A stretch of 64,000 nucleotides of DNA, from positions 1 through 64,000 of IMG/VR virus record IMGVR_UViG_3300028844_004047. The stretch is one strand, 5' to 3'. The position numbers and the translations under genes are program-made. Below, piece after piece: positions 1 to 7,594 of the stretch; within the stretch, counting starts at the first letter, position 1; each line of letters begins with the position of its first letter. This DNA is from a virus. The notes under the pieces are model-generated. The model was given only the letters and a program-made list of their open reading frames with translations. It ran no database searches and was not told where the DNA came from.

Positions 1-798
1 AATGAACTTAGAATGGTTAGGTTGGGAAGTGACGTCCTACCTGTTTATACTCAGTCTGATTGGAGTTACTTCTGGCGCAAGCCTGATGTACGAAAATATT
101 GCGAGACCAACTTCGCTAACGTCGGCGCAAAAGCTCGTGAACTTGATGTTAGGTTGTCTATGCATCCTGGTCAGTTTACTGTACTTGCGTCAGATAATCC
201 TGACATCGTAGATAGGAGCGTAGAAGAATTTGAATATCACACCGACGTCATACGCTGGATGGGATACGGGCGTACCTTCCAAGACTTCAAATGCAATGTC
301 CATATATCAGGCAGGCAAGGTCCAGCCGGTATCAAACACGCAGTTAACACAAGATTATCTCAAGAAGCGAGAAACACGATTACAATCGAAAATGACGAAA
401 ACGCATGGGGAATTAATGACAGTCTCGAGCTGGTCGACACCTGTGCCCTCGTACTTGACATACACCATCACTGGTGCCGTGAAGGCGAATATATTTTACC
501 AACCGACGATAGATATAAACGTGTAATTGATAGTTGGCGTGGTGTACGTCCTGCAATTCATTATAGTGTTAGTAGAGAAGACTACCTTAAGGACCATGAC
601 CCTAATGTATTACCTGATAAGGAATTACTATTGGAACAAGGTTACAAAAAAGGTAAAATGCGGGGTCATAGCGATATGATGTGGAATAACGCAGTAAATA
701 CTTGGGCAAGTTCATTTAACGAGTTTGCAGATATTATGGTAGAATCGAAACATAAAAATTTAGCAAGTATTGGATTTTTTGAATCGTTTAGTAGTTAA
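1..798 (+). CDS. uvdE: UV damage endonuclease UvdE-like, 5'-truncated by window edge
   Basis: Cuts DNA 5' of UV photoproducts to start excision repair. The frame is open from base 1 and the residues before the first ATG (13) already match the family, so the true start lies outside the window. About 265 residues are visible, close to the usual core of about 300. Visible family motifs are RLGSD near the start, LSMHPGQF, IENDE, DIHHHW and RGHSD, which carry the His, Glu and Asp metal ligands of this TIM-barrel nuclease. T4 uses the unrelated DenV glycosylase for the same purpose, so this is an alternative repair choice. Assignment is confident from motifs; substrate range is inferred. Confidence 0.88.
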   Translation, partial: NELRMVRLGSDVLPVYTQSDWSYFWRKPDVRKYCETNFANVGAKARELDVRLSMHPGQFTVLASDNPDIVDRSVEEFEYHTDVIRWMGYGRTFQDFKCNVHISGRQGPAGIKHAVNTRLSQEARNTITIENDENAWGINDSLELVDTCALVLDIHHHWCREGEYILPTDDRYKRVIDSWRGVRPAIHYSVSREDYLKDHDPNVLPDKELLLEQGYKKGKMRGHSDMMWNNAVNTWASSFNEFADIMVESKHKNLASIGFFESFSS

Positions 799-808
799 GG
801 GAGTTTAC

Positions 809-1000
809 ATGGAAATAACTATTTGGCACATCATAACCTTTGTAGTCTTTACTGCCTTGTGTGCTTATTATAATTTTAAGTCAGGTGTTGAACATGGTAT
901 AAATGCAACATTGGATACTTTAGAAAAAACTGGATTAATAGATATAAAAGGAACTGAAATACAAAAAGCAGTTACAAAATTAAATGAAGATGAGAATTAG
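809..1000 (+). CDS. Small single-pass membrane protein, unknown
   Basis: 63 residues. The ATG at 809 is chosen because GGGAG precedes it at 799-803 and it clears the stop of uvdE; a longer in-frame start lies inside uvdE. Residues 5-20 form one hydrophobic segment, followed by a soluble tail rich in Lys, Glu and Asp. The end overlaps the next gene by 17 nt, indicating co-translation. I do not recognise a family. Confidence 0.6.
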   Translation: MEITIWHIITFVVFTALCAYYNFKSGVEHGINATLDTLEKTGLIDIKGTEIQKAVTKLNEDEN

Positions 1001-1397
1001 TCACGAACCTATAACAGACACAGATCAAGTGGAGAAGTTTTATGCCAATGAATCCGGAGACGAAGTTAGATATATATGCACTACTGAGCTCAATATTCCT
1101 GATGTTCCTTGTGATATTTTTTATAGGAGAAAGCCAGACAATAATGACGATCGTGGGTATTTCGGCTTATATTGGGATAAGGATACTAGGGCGTTAACAA
1201 AGATGAATGCCGACATGGTTGAAGGTATGCAATTTGCTATGATAGAATCTGAAGAAGTATTTCATTATAGTAGTGCTTTAAGCGATGAAAAAGAAGTAGA
1301 CGGTAAGATAATAGGCGGCGGAAGACAACATATAAGCGGTTGGGGGTTTCAAATTTTTATATTAGATGACGGCAAGTTCAAATTACTTGATAAATAG
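984..1397 (+). CDS. Hypothetical protein, 137 aa
   Basis: Overlaps the end of the preceding small membrane gene. A second in-frame ATG lies at 990. It looks soluble and mixed alpha/beta, with no signal peptide or membrane segment and a glycine cluster (GGGRQH) near residue 112. I recognise no family. Codon use matches the neighbours. Confidence 0.6.
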   Translation: MKMRISHEPITDTDQVEKFYANESGDEVRYICTTELNIPDVPCDIFYRRKPDNNDDRGYFGLYWDKDTRALTKMNADMVEGMQFAMIESEEVFHYSSALSDEKEVDGKIIGGGRQHISGWGFQIFILDDGKFKLLDK

Positions 1398-1404
1398 TTG
1401 TATG

Positions 1405-1518
1405 TTAGAGGGAAGTATTTTCTTCCATAGTAATTTCGATTACTAAATTTTTGGTCGGATTTAATGGTACTTTAAAAATAGTATAACGTGTTAACGGATT
1501 TGAATCTCTCTCTAGCAT
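1405..1518 (-). CDS. Possible small minus-strand ORF, 37 aa
   Basis: An ATG at 1518 opens 37 codons with a protein-like composition (mixed charged and beta-prone residues) in the gap between two plus-strand genes. No good ribosome binding site or promoter is visible, and the frame runs across a UUCG hairpin that could be a terminator. The two readings compete, so this is only a candidate. Confidence 0.25.
   Translation of the reverse strand: MLERDSNPLTRYTIFKVPLNPTKNLVIEITMEENTSL
1428..1452 (+). terminator. UUCG-loop hairpin, possible terminator
   Basis: A perfect 7-bp stem (TAGTAAT / ATTACTA) closes a TTCG tetraloop and is followed by AATTTTT. It lies 30 nt after the stop of the 984-1397 gene. 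The T tract is short, so termination is inferred. Confidence 0.45.
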
Positions 1519-1545
1519 TACTATCCCAGATGAGATCAGCACTTA

Positions 1546-1905
1546 ATGACAACCATTTTTATCTTACTATTAATAAAGCACACAATCTGTGATTTATTTC
1601 TACAATCAACACGACCACCAGCAGATAAAAGTAAAATATTAGGTTATGGACTACACAGGCATTGTTTAGACCATGCAGTAGCAACAGCCATTATTTTATT
1701 GTTCTTTATCGAAATACAATATGCATTGTTATTTGGGTTATTAGATTATATAGCACATTGCACAATAGATTGGCTAAAACACAAAATTTTAAAAAAATAT
1801 AACGTAGTTAAGAATGGAAAAATGTTCTGGGGTTTACAAAGTATTGACCAATCATTACATTATATAACTTACTTTATTATTGTAATAATGATAGGACACA
1901 TTTAA
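1546..1905 (+). CDS. DUF3307-like membrane protein
   Basis: 119 residues with about four hydrophobic segments. The pattern fits the DUF3307 family of small membrane proteins: an N-terminal helix with H..CD, an LHRHCLDH stretch near residue 40, DYIAHCTIDW.KH near residue 70, and DQSLHY near the C-terminus, all His and Asp placed at membrane borders. Function is unknown in the family. Upstream ribosome binding signals are weak (GAGATC). It reads into the reductase gene 25 nt downstream. Confidence 0.6.
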   Translation: MTTIFILLLIKHTICDLFLQSTRPPADKSKILGYGLHRHCLDHAVATAIILLFFIEIQYALLFGLLDYIAHCTIDWLKHKILKKYNVVKNGKMFWGLQSIDQSLHYITYFIIVIMIGHI

Positions 1906-1930
1906 TGACACAAGGAAAATTTCATATAGT

Positions 1931-2629
1931 ATGCAATTAGAAGTTATTGAAGTCACACATTATACAGACAAATTATTTAGAATACAATTAGAAAGACCGT
2001 CTACATATAGATTTGTAGCAGGTGAGTTTACTATGATAGGTTTTCCAGAAGAAAAACTTAAAAGAGCATATTCGTATACTAGTGGACCGTATGACGATTA
2101 CTTAGAATTTTATAGTATTAAAGTGCCTGAAGGTCCTTTAACATCTAAATTACAATACATTGAGCCAGGTAAGTTTTTAGAAATTGGAGACAAACCAACA
2201 GGAACATTAACACTTAATAATTTAGAATTAGGTGGAACATTACATTTAATGGCAACAGGTACAGGTATTGCACCTTTTATTAGTTTGTTAAGAGATCCTA
2301 CAACGTTTGATCATTTTAATAAAATTAAACTTTGTTGGACTGTTCCTTTTAAAAAAGATTTAAGATCCTTTAACAATTTTTTAGAGGAAAGTGAGATTGA
2401 TTATTTTCCTACAGTAACTAGAGAAGAATTTAAGAATCAAGGAAGAATTACCAAGTACATAGACGAGGGTATGTGGGACGACATTACACCTGAAAAAGAT
2501 AAAGTTATGATTTGTGGTAGTTTAGAATTTAATTTAGAAATGAAAGAACGTTTACTTGCAAAAGGGTTTGAAGAAGGCAATAAACGTACTGCCGGAACTT
2601 TTACTCTGGAGAAAGCGTTTGTTGGTTAG
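1931..2629 (+). CDS. fpr: Ferredoxin-NADP(+) reductase, Fpr-type
   Basis: FAD enzyme that moves electrons between NADPH and ferredoxin or flavodoxin. The 232 residues show RAYSY at 45-49 (FAD binding), GTGIAPF at 110-116 (NADP pyrophosphate binding), MICGS near 194 and the C-terminal EKAFV typical of bacterial Fpr. Length fits a complete two-domain enzyme. An AAGGA lies 14 nt before the ATG, rather far. The phage also encodes a [2Fe-2S] ferredoxin at 16921, so a phage-made electron relay is plausible. The gene converges on and overlaps a minus-strand gene by 29 nt. Confidence 0.88.
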   Translation: MQLEVIEVTHYTDKLFRIQLERPSTYRFVAGEFTMIGFPEEKLKRAYSYTSGPYDDYLEFYSIKVPEGPLTSKLQYIEPGKFLEIGDKPTGTLTLNNLELGGTLHLMATGTGIAPFISLLRDPTTFDHFNKIKLCWTVPFKKDLRSFNNFLEESEIDYFPTVTREEFKNQGRITKYIDEGMWDDITPEKDKVMICGSLEFNLEMKERLLAKGFEEGNKRTAGTFTLEKAFVG

Positions 2630-2822
2630 ATAACTTGTGTTTTTCCCTATATTCCAATTGAGTCTTAAAACGTTCTATAACCTCAGGATCATTCCCCGAC
2701 TGTTCTATAAACATTTTTATAGCAACATACCCGTCACCTAAAAACATCAATCTACCGTCAATATACAACTTTGATCTTGTTGTTGCATAATCAAGGATAA
2801 TATTCTTGTGACTATATTTCAT
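2601..2822 (-). CDS. Hypothetical minus-strand protein, 73 aa
   Basis: The ATG at 2822 lies 5 nt after a perfect TATAAATA late promoter on the same strand and has no ribosome binding site, so its mRNA is probably leaderless. A longer frame up to 2903 would run through the plus-strand early promoter and is less likely. The product is charged and soluble (KMFIEQSGNDPEVIERFK.. region) with no family I know. No plus-strand gene competes for 2630-2900. Confidence 0.6.
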   Translation of the reverse strand: MKYSHKNIILDYATTRSKLYIDGRLMFLGDGYVAIKMFIEQSGNDPEVIERFKTQLEYREKHKLSNQQTLSPE

Positions 2823-2827
2823 ACAAA

Positions 2828-2835
2828 TATTTATA
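2828..2835 (-). promoter_or_regulatory. Late promoter TATAAATA, minus strand
   Basis: Exact T4-type late box read on the minus strand, 5 nt before the ATG at 2822. It overlaps the region just upstream of the plus-strand early promoter, so early and late transcription diverge here. Confidence 0.65.
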
Positions 2836-2840
2836 AAAAA

Positions 2841-2875
2841 GGTTGACAGATTGGCAAAAGGTGTTATTATATAAT
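2841..2875 (+). promoter_or_regulatory. Sigma70-type early promoter, cassette family
   Basis: TTGACA at 2843-2848 and TATTAT at 2865-2870 with 16 nt spacing, followed by ATAATAGTAAGTTAAG. It belongs to a repeated promoter-leader family found at 3099, 4944, 6824, 7155, 34743 and 38710. Confidence 0.85.
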
Positions 2876-2902
2876 AGTAAGTTAAGCAATTAGGAGAAGT
2901 CA

Positions 2903-3067
2903 ATGTTCGATGTATTTACTAGCCAAACAGGCACAATCTTTAATCATCAGTTTCCAACAGTAAAAGAAGCAGTTAAATTTGCTCGTACACTAGGAATAGA
3001 TGCACAAATATTCAAAGTTGGTGATCCTTTTACTGTAGTTAAGTGGGTTTTTGTTAAAAAAACCTAG
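2903..3067 (+). CDS. Small hypothetical protein, 54 aa
   Basis: The ATG at 2903 follows AGGAG by 7 nt and an early promoter by about 30 nt, so expression is well supported. The product is a small mixed alpha/beta protein without membrane segments. Its 3' end forms a GGTTTTT/AAAAACC inverted repeat. No family recognised. Confidence 0.7.
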   Translation: MFDVFTSQTGTIFNHQFPTVKEAVKFARTLGIDAQIFKVGDPFTVVKWVFVKKT

Positions 3068-3096
3068 TAAAATAAGGCAAAAATAGCCCTATAAAA

Positions 3097-3129
3097 GGTT
3101 GACAGAATGAAGAAAGGTGCTATTATAAT
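3097..3129 (+). promoter_or_regulatory. Sigma70-type early promoter, cassette family
   Basis: TTGACA at 3099-3104, 16 nt, TATTAT at 3121-3126, then AATAGTATAAGTTAAC and AAGGAG before the ATG at 3157. Confidence 0.88.
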
Positions 3130-3156
3130 AGTATAAGTTAACAAAAAGGAGAACAA

Positions 3157-3489
3157 ATGAATACATTTACTAAAGACAATTTTAATTATGATGGTATGTA
3201 CTTAACATATAATCTTAAACCTGGACAACATTACGGTAATAACGAGTTTGTTGCTAGATTTAAATATCAAAAATTTGCTGGTTCTTTTAAAGCATTTTTA
3301 ATTAAAAACTTCACAACAGATGAATACTTTAGTAGATACAAAGCAGGTGAAAGTCCGTTAGATATTTTAGAGTCTAAAGGCTTTGTTACTCCACAAGCAA
3401 AAAAATTGTGTAAGCAAAACGGCTTAACTCCTAGCAAAGAAAATTTTATGATATGTATTCAACAAATAGCAGAAGCAAGGGGATTATAA
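3157..3489 (+). CDS. Hypothetical protein, 110 aa, first gene of ligase operon
   Basis: Strong AAGGAG 6 nt before the ATG, directly behind an early promoter. The product is basic and soluble. Residues 70-108 look helical and could bind nucleic acid, but no motif proves it. It ends 1 nt before the ligase ATG, so the two genes are translated together; a role near DNA repair or replication is only suggested by this. Confidence 0.7.
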   Translation: MNTFTKDNFNYDGMYLTYNLKPGQHYGNNEFVARFKYQKFAGSFKAFLIKNFTTDEYFSRYKAGESPLDILESKGFVTPQAKKLCKQNGLTPSKENFMICIQQIAEARGL

Positions 3490-3490
3490 T

Positions 3491-4609
3491 ATGCAAAATA
3501 TAACAAGTTTAGCAAGTCTTTATAAAAGAGATACAAAAGGTAAATTGAGAATTTGGACTATTGAATATGGTTTTGATTCTGAGGATGTCGCGGGTATCAG
3601 GACTATCTCTGGTTTAGTTGATGGTCAAAAAATTACAGGTGAATGGAATATTTCAGTTGCTAAAAATACTGGTAGAGCAAATGCTACTACTTCTAAAACA
3701 CAAGCAATGGCAGAAGCACAAAGCGAGTGGACTAAAAAAGCAGATAAAGAATATTTTGAAAATATAAATGACGTGGATAGTTATGAACTGTTTAAGCCTA
3801 TGTTAGCACATGACTTCACAAAAACTCCAGTTACAAGTGGATACACACAACCTAAATTAGATGGTATTAGATGTGTAACAGATACAAATGGTATGCACAC
3901 AAGAGGAGGAAAGCCTATTAATAGTTGTCCGCATATTATGGAAAGTTTACAAAATTTAATTGATAATAATCCTAGCATTGTACTAGATGGAGAACTTTAT
4001 AACCATGAACTTAAAGCAGACTTTCAAAAGATTGTTTCGCTAGTTAGAAAAGTAAAATGTAGACCAGAAGAGATTGCTGAAGCAAAAGAAAAAGTACAGT
4101 ATCATATATATGATATGTTTGATAAAAACAATCCAAACATGACTTTTATTGAAAGAAGCAAATGGTTAGCAGACAACGTTTCAGGTGATATGATTGTTCT
4201 TGTTAATACTGACAAAGCAGATACTACACAAGATATTGATAAGTTATATGGAGAATACACACAGGCTGGATACGAAGGTCAAATGGTAAGACAGGATACT
4301 CCATATGAATGTAAAAGAAGTAAAAACTTGCTAAAAAGAAAAGAGTTTATTACGGAAGAATATACTGTAGTAAGAGTAGAGGAAGGACAAGGTAACTGGA
4401 CGGGTTATGCTAAAAAGTTTGTTCTTGTTTTAAAGGATGGAAGAGAATTTAGTTCAGGAGTAAGAGGTTCACAAGCACAACTGAAAGCACTATGGGAAAG
4501 TACACAAAAGCCTAGTTGGGTAACTTGTAGATATTTTGAATTAAGCAATGATGGTGTTCCAAGGTTTCCTGTAGTTATTGATTATGGTAATGGAAAAAGA
4601 GATGACTGA
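3491..4609 (+). CDS. lig: ATP-dependent DNA ligase with WGR-like N-terminal domain
   Basis: Seals nicks in duplex DNA. In 372 residues the nucleotidyltransferase motifs are all visible: motif I KLDGIR with the adenylated Lys122, LDGELY at 165-170, HIYDMF at 205-210, YEGQMVR at 261-267 and LLKRKEF at 280-286, then an OB-fold-like tail. Residues 1-95 resemble a WGR-type domain (IWTIEYG, NTGRANATT) seen fused to some ligases and PARPs. T4 gp30 is longer and lacks that domain. AGGGGA lies 7 nt upstream of the ATG. Early expression fits replication. Confidence 0.92.
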   Translation: MQNITSLASLYKRDTKGKLRIWTIEYGFDSEDVAGIRTISGLVDGQKITGEWNISVAKNTGRANATTSKTQAMAEAQSEWTKKADKEYFENINDVDSYELFKPMLAHDFTKTPVTSGYTQPKLDGIRCVTDTNGMHTRGGKPINSCPHIMESLQNLIDNNPSIVLDGELYNHELKADFQKIVSLVRKVKCRPEEIAEAKEKVQYHIYDMFDKNNPNMTFIERSKWLADNVSGDMIVLVNTDKADTTQDIDKLYGEYTQAGYEGQMVRQDTPYECKRSKNLLKRKEFITEEYTVVRVEEGQGNWTGYAKKFVLVLKDGREFSSGVRGSQAQLKALWESTQKPSWVTCRYFELSNDGVPRFPVVIDYGNGKRDD

Positions 4610-4796
4610 AATACAAACAAAAGGTCATCATTTAGTAGGAGTTGAGTGGCCCGTTATTGGTTCCAAGGGCGACGAGTACACAGTTGTTATGCAAGACAGA
4701 GGATTTGAATGTAATTGTCCGGCATATGTAAAGTGTAAGCATATCAAAGGAATCGAATCAGTCTTAAAGGGAGACGAGTACAATGGGATTTATTGA
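4602..4796 (+). CDS. Small SWIM-like zinc-binding protein
   Basis: 64 residues from the ATG at 4602, which overlaps the ligase stop; earlier in-frame ATGs at 4578, 4587 and 4590 are possible. The C..CNC...CKH pattern (FECNCPAY, KCKHIKG) matches a SWIM zinc finger, a DNA- or protein-binding motif. Position behind ligase suggests a DNA-related role, which is inference. Confidence 0.6.
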   Translation: MTEIQTKGHHLVGVEWPVIGSKGDEYTVVMQDRGFECNCPAYVKCKHIKGIESVLKGDEYNGIY

Positions 4797-4887
4797 ATTT
4801 TATGCAATATTGGCAGTAGTACATATTATGGCTAAAGTGGCAGGCAAGGAAGATATACTGATGATGTGTGTCTCAGGTTGTAAATAA
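4783..4887 (+). CDS. Very small membrane peptide, 34 aa
   Basis: The ATG at 4783 overlaps the end of the SWIM protein gene and follows GGGAGACGAG. A hydrophobic segment covers residues 3-17. It ends just before a strong terminator, consistent with being the last gene of the ligase operon. No family recognised. Confidence 0.45.
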   Translation: MGFIEFYAILAVVHIMAKVAGKEDILMMCVSGCK

Positions 4888-4901
4888 GTGAAAAAAAGAT
4901 T

Positions 4902-4930
4902 AAAAAGCCTTGTTTATCAAGGCTTTTTTT
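4902..4930 (+). terminator. Rho-independent terminator
   Basis: 11-bp stem (4902-4912 with 4918-4928, core AGCCTTG / CAAGGCT) with a 5-nt loop and a run of seven T. It closes the ligase operon just before the next early promoter. Confidence 0.9.
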
Positions 4931-4941
4931 ATGGTTTAAAA

Positions 4942-4974
4942 GGTTGACAGATAAGCAAATAGTGTTATTATAAT
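4942..4974 (+). promoter_or_regulatory. Sigma70-type early promoter, cassette family
   Basis: TTGACA at 4944-4949, 16 nt, TATTAT at 4966-4971, followed by AATAGTATGAAC. It starts 14 nt after the terminator. Confidence 0.87.
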
Positions 4975-5004
4975 AGTATGAACATTAAAAAACAGGAGAA
5001 AAAA

Positions 5005-5472
5005 ATGCAGAAATATGCGATTATAACTTCAGTTAGAGAAAACTATGCCGCTCATAATGATGATTGGGATGGTGAAACAACTTATTGGAAAAATAAGTTT
5101 GGTTCTACTTACATTGTAGAAGCAGAATCAGAAGCAGAAGCACGTTCTGTTATTGATTTGGTTACTTCTGAAAGTAAAGCATTTATAGAATATAAAGAAG
5201 ATTTCTTTCCTGTTGCAGATGAATTTCAGTCAGAATTTCAAAGAGATCAAGCAAGACACGATCCTACTGGATATGATACTTTGTATCTTGATAACCAAAT
5301 TAAGAAAGGTAAATCTGGTGATTGGTATATGAAAAGAGGATATATTGTTGGTGGATTTCAAAAAGACAAGTATCCAGAATTAGTGGGTAAGTTTGTAGGT
5401 AATGTTGATAACCTTACAAAAGGTAAATGTGTACTTTCAATTGAAGGTGACAAACGTAAGGAGATAGCATAA
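5005..5472 (+). CDS. Hypothetical protein, 155 aa
   Basis: The ATG at 5005 has CAGGAG 8 nt upstream; an earlier in-frame ATG at 4978 falls inside the promoter and is rejected. The protein is soluble with a Glu/Ala-rich stretch near residues 40-50 (VEAESEAEARSV) followed by aromatic and charged segments. No family recognised. The stop overlaps the next ATG (TAATG). Confidence 0.7.
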   Translation: MQKYAIITSVRENYAAHNDDWDGETTYWKNKFGSTYIVEAESEAEARSVIDLVTSESKAFIEYKEDFFPVADEFQSEFQRDQARHDPTGYDTLYLDNQIKKGKSGDWYMKRGYIVGGFQKDKYPELVGKFVGNVDNLTKGKCVLSIEGDKRKEIA

Positions 5473-5732
5473 TGAGTAGTATTGCAGGAATAGTAGGAGC
5501 AATTTGGGTAACAGTAGTTGGTGTTGCCGAAACTGGTGTAGTTACAGGAAAAGATATTTTGACTGTTGGTAAAACAATTTACCAAATAGAACAAAAAACA
5601 AAGAAAGAAGAGTGGGGTGCATCTGCCCATGAAGAAGGTGCTCAAATTATCAAGGATATAGCAAGAGGAACGTCGTATGTACAAGTTAAGCCAAATGCTA
5701 ATCCATTACCAATAATAACAAAGCAACAATAG
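5472..5732 (+). CDS. Small membrane-associated hypothetical protein, 86 aa
   Basis: Starts within the stop of the previous gene. Residues 3-22 are hydrophobic and small-residue-rich (GIVGAIWVTVVG), then a charged and amphipathic tail. It could insert in the membrane; no family recognised. Confidence 0.6.
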   Translation: MSSIAGIVGAIWVTVVGVAETGVVTGKDILTVGKTIYQIEQKTKKEEWGASAHEEGAQIIKDIARGTSYVQVKPNANPLPIITKQQ

Positions 5733-5739
5733 GAGAAAC

Positions 5740-6141
5740 ATGACAACAGATATATTTTTTAATAAAGACGATTTAGGTAAAAACCTTTACTCGAAACAAA
5801 CGTTCTACACAGTAATGGTAGAGCAACACGTTCTTGCAAATAACAAGGACGAAGCAGATAAATTGTTTTTAGATGGTGGAGGAATTGACCATTCTAAGAT
5901 TACAACTGATATAGCAGAAGCAAAAGATGGAGTTGAAACTACTGTTGTAGATGCTAATTACACAGATTCAGGTGATACAGTTTTCTTAGGTAAAGTTGCA
6001 TATGATGAAGATGATGAATATGCAGAAGAAGATGGTAATGTTGTTATTGACACTTATGCTGATGAAGATGTAACCGAAAAAGCAGAATCAGATATTGACA
6101 CCGCAATACAATTAGAAGCAGAAGCTCAGTTAGGGAAATAA
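5740..6141 (+). CDS. Acidic hypothetical protein, 133 aa
   Basis: AGGAG lies 5 nt before the ATG. The C-terminal half is strongly acidic (DEDDEYAEEDG near residue 90). Acidic early phage proteins are sometimes DNA mimics or host-protein binders, but nothing specific supports that here. It ends at the base before the next ATG. Confidence 0.65.
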   Translation: MTTDIFFNKDDLGKNLYSKQTFYTVMVEQHVLANNKDEADKLFLDGGGIDHSKITTDIAEAKDGVETTVVDANYTDSGDTVFLGKVAYDEDDEYAEEDGNVVIDTYADEDVTEKAESDIDTAIQLEAEAQLGK

Positions 6142-6822
6142 ATGAATAACCATAGCAAAGCAATTTTTAGAAAAATTAAGAAATGGGCGATATACATTTC
6201 TGGTGTTATATTTTTCACAACAATAGTTTATGCAGTTGGAACTTTTTATCCAAATAATTGGGTAGTTAAGAAACTTGTAAAAGTTACAGAACAGTCGATG
6301 ATTAAAGAATGGAAGTCATATGGATATCAGGCTCCAGAAATTGTTTACACTAATAATACAGAGTTTGTTATTGCCGTAGGTAAATGTATTAGTTTTCATA
6401 ACTTAACTTTAGACCACAAAAGCAGAGTCCATAGAGATATTATTATTGCAATGGCAGTATTAGAAACAGGGTATGGTAAAAGTAGGTTTGCCAAAGAGGC
6501 TAATAATCTATTTGGTATGAGAACTTGGAATCCGAGTACTCCACAGTTAAAACCTTTGGATTTACCTAAAGCAAAATTTGGTGTAAAGAAGTATAATACA
6601 AAATGTGATAGTGTCCTTGATACGATTAACAATATTAATACACACCCGGCATATGAAGGATTTCGCACTCTAAGAGCCCAGCAAATTGACAATGGGCATA
6701 TTGATATTAATAAACTAATTGATCAATTACATAAATGGAGTACTAATCCAGATTATACTGCTCTAGTCAAGCATAAAGCCAAAGATGTTGAAAAGATTTT
6801 AATTAAATTCTATGGCAAATAG
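6142..6822 (+). CDS. Membrane-anchored glucosaminidase, Bax/GH73-like
   Basis: Likely cleaves peptidoglycan on the outer face of the inner membrane. A cytoplasmic basic stretch is followed by one transmembrane helix at about residues 14-34. The catalytic domain carries IIAMAVLETGYGKSRFAKEANNL, split here as AMAVLETGYGKS (103-114) and FAKEANNLFG, matching the Bax/FlgJ glucosaminidase signature with Glu108 as the candidate acid. It is expressed from the early region and is separate from the GH108 endolysin at 42466, so it may serve cell-wall remodelling rather than final lysis. Confidence 0.8.
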   Translation: MNNHSKAIFRKIKKWAIYISGVIFFTTIVYAVGTFYPNNWVVKKLVKVTEQSMIKEWKSYGYQAPEIVYTNNTEFVIAVGKCISFHNLTLDHKSRVHRDIIIAMAVLETGYGKSRFAKEANNLFGMRTWNPSTPQLKPLDLPKAKFGVKKYNTKCDSVLDTINNINTHPAYEGFRTLRAQQIDNGHIDINKLIDQLHKWSTNPDYTALVKHKAKDVEKILIKFYGK

Positions 6823-6854
6823 GTTGACAGATAGACGAAAGATGTTATTATAAT
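6822..6854 (+). promoter_or_regulatory. Sigma70-type early promoter, cassette family
   Basis: TTGACA at 6824-6829 begins 2 nt after the preceding stop codon; 16 nt; TATTAT at 6846-6851; leader AATAGTATAAGTTAAC and AAGGATAT before the ATG at 6883. Confidence 0.88.
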
Positions 6855-6882
6855 AGTATAAGTTAACAAAAAGGATATAAAA

Positions 6883-7152
6883 ATGACAATAGAAAAGAAA
6901 CCAGAAGCAGTAGATAACATAGTTATTGACTTAGACGGTCCAAATGGAAATGCATTTTATTTACTTGGCGTTGCAAATAATCTATGTAAACAAGTTGGTT
7001 TAGACTTTGCTCCCATTGAAAAGAAAATGAAAAAGGGTGATTATCTTAATTTACTTAAAGTCTTTGACAAGTACTTTGGTCCTGTAGTTACATTACAGAC
7101 TAGTAATCCAGAATATTTAGATGCATTTATGAAAGAAAAAGTACTTCATTAG
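6883..7152 (+). CDS. Hypothetical protein, 89 aa
   Basis: Single-gene unit between two early promoters. Residues 12-40 are alpha/beta-like (NIVIDLDGPNGNAFYLL), the rest helical. The next promoter overlaps its last codons. It resembles small conserved proteins of T4-like marine phages with no known role. Confidence 0.7.
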   Translation: MTIEKKPEAVDNIVIDLDGPNGNAFYLLGVANNLCKQVGLDFAPIEKKMKKGDYLNLLKVFDKYFGPVVTLQTSNPEYLDAFMKEKVLH

Positions 7153-7185
7153 GGTTGACAGATTAGCAAAAGGTGTTATTATATA
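7153..7185 (+). promoter_or_regulatory. Sigma70-type early promoter, cassette family
   Basis: TTGACA at 7155-7160, 16 nt, TATTAT at 7177-7182, leader AGTAAGTTAATTAATAAGGAGAT, split here for length: AGTAAGTTAA then AAGGAGAT, before the ATG at 7217. Confidence 0.88.
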
Positions 7186-7216
7186 ATAGTAAGTTAATTA
7201 ATAAGGAGATAAAAAT

Positions 7217-7594
7217 ATGATGAAATCAGCAGAACTTTTAAAATTTAATGGTGAATGTGCAGATCCGCAAGTTATTTGGAACGAAGCAGTTGCAAAAGGT
7301 GTTGACGCCGTAAACGAATTCACTGCTAAACACGGTGAACCAATGTATTGTGGATTTGCTAGTGTTCAAATTAATCCTGCACAAGGACCGTTTGTTAAAT
7401 TTCTTAAACAAAAAGAACTTGGTGGAAAAGGTTATCCAAAAGGATACAGGGTTTCATATTATGATATTATGCCAAATGATCATCAGTATAGACATACACA
7501 ATCTATGGATATTAAAGAAGAATGTGTTAATGCATTTACAGATGTTCTTCAAAGTTATGGTATTAAAGCATATGGTCAGTCGAGGGCAGATTAA
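7217..7594 (+). CDS. Hypothetical protein, 125 aa
   Basis: AAGGAG 9 nt before ATGATG. Mixed alpha/beta protein with PMYCGFASVQI near residue 42 and a glycine/lysine turn near residue 72. It opens an unbroken run of short overlapping genes reaching 10.6 kb. No family recognised; similar short proteins are common in T4-like marine phages. Confidence 0.7.
   Translation: MMKSAELLKFNGECADPQVIWNEAVAKGVDAVNEFTAKHGEPMYCGFASVQINPAQGPFVKFLKQKELGGKGYPKGYRVSYYDIMPNDHQYRHTQSMDIKEECVNAFTDVLQSYGIKAYGQSRAD

Noticed and set aside
2823-2903. N-terminal extension of the minus-strand gene at 2601
   Set aside because: The extension crosses the plus-strand early promoter and leader; the start at 2822 sits behind a perfect late promoter.
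4978-5004. Upstream ATG for the 5005 gene
   Set aside because: It lies about 7 nt after the -10 region without a ribosome binding site, whereas 5005 has AGGAG at proper distance.
2841-7190. Repeated 45-nt elements considered as a CRISPR-like or origin iteron array
   Set aside because: Each copy is a promoter plus ribosome-binding leader placed before a gene; the copies are hundreds of bases apart with genes between. No CRISPR array seen anywhere in the window.
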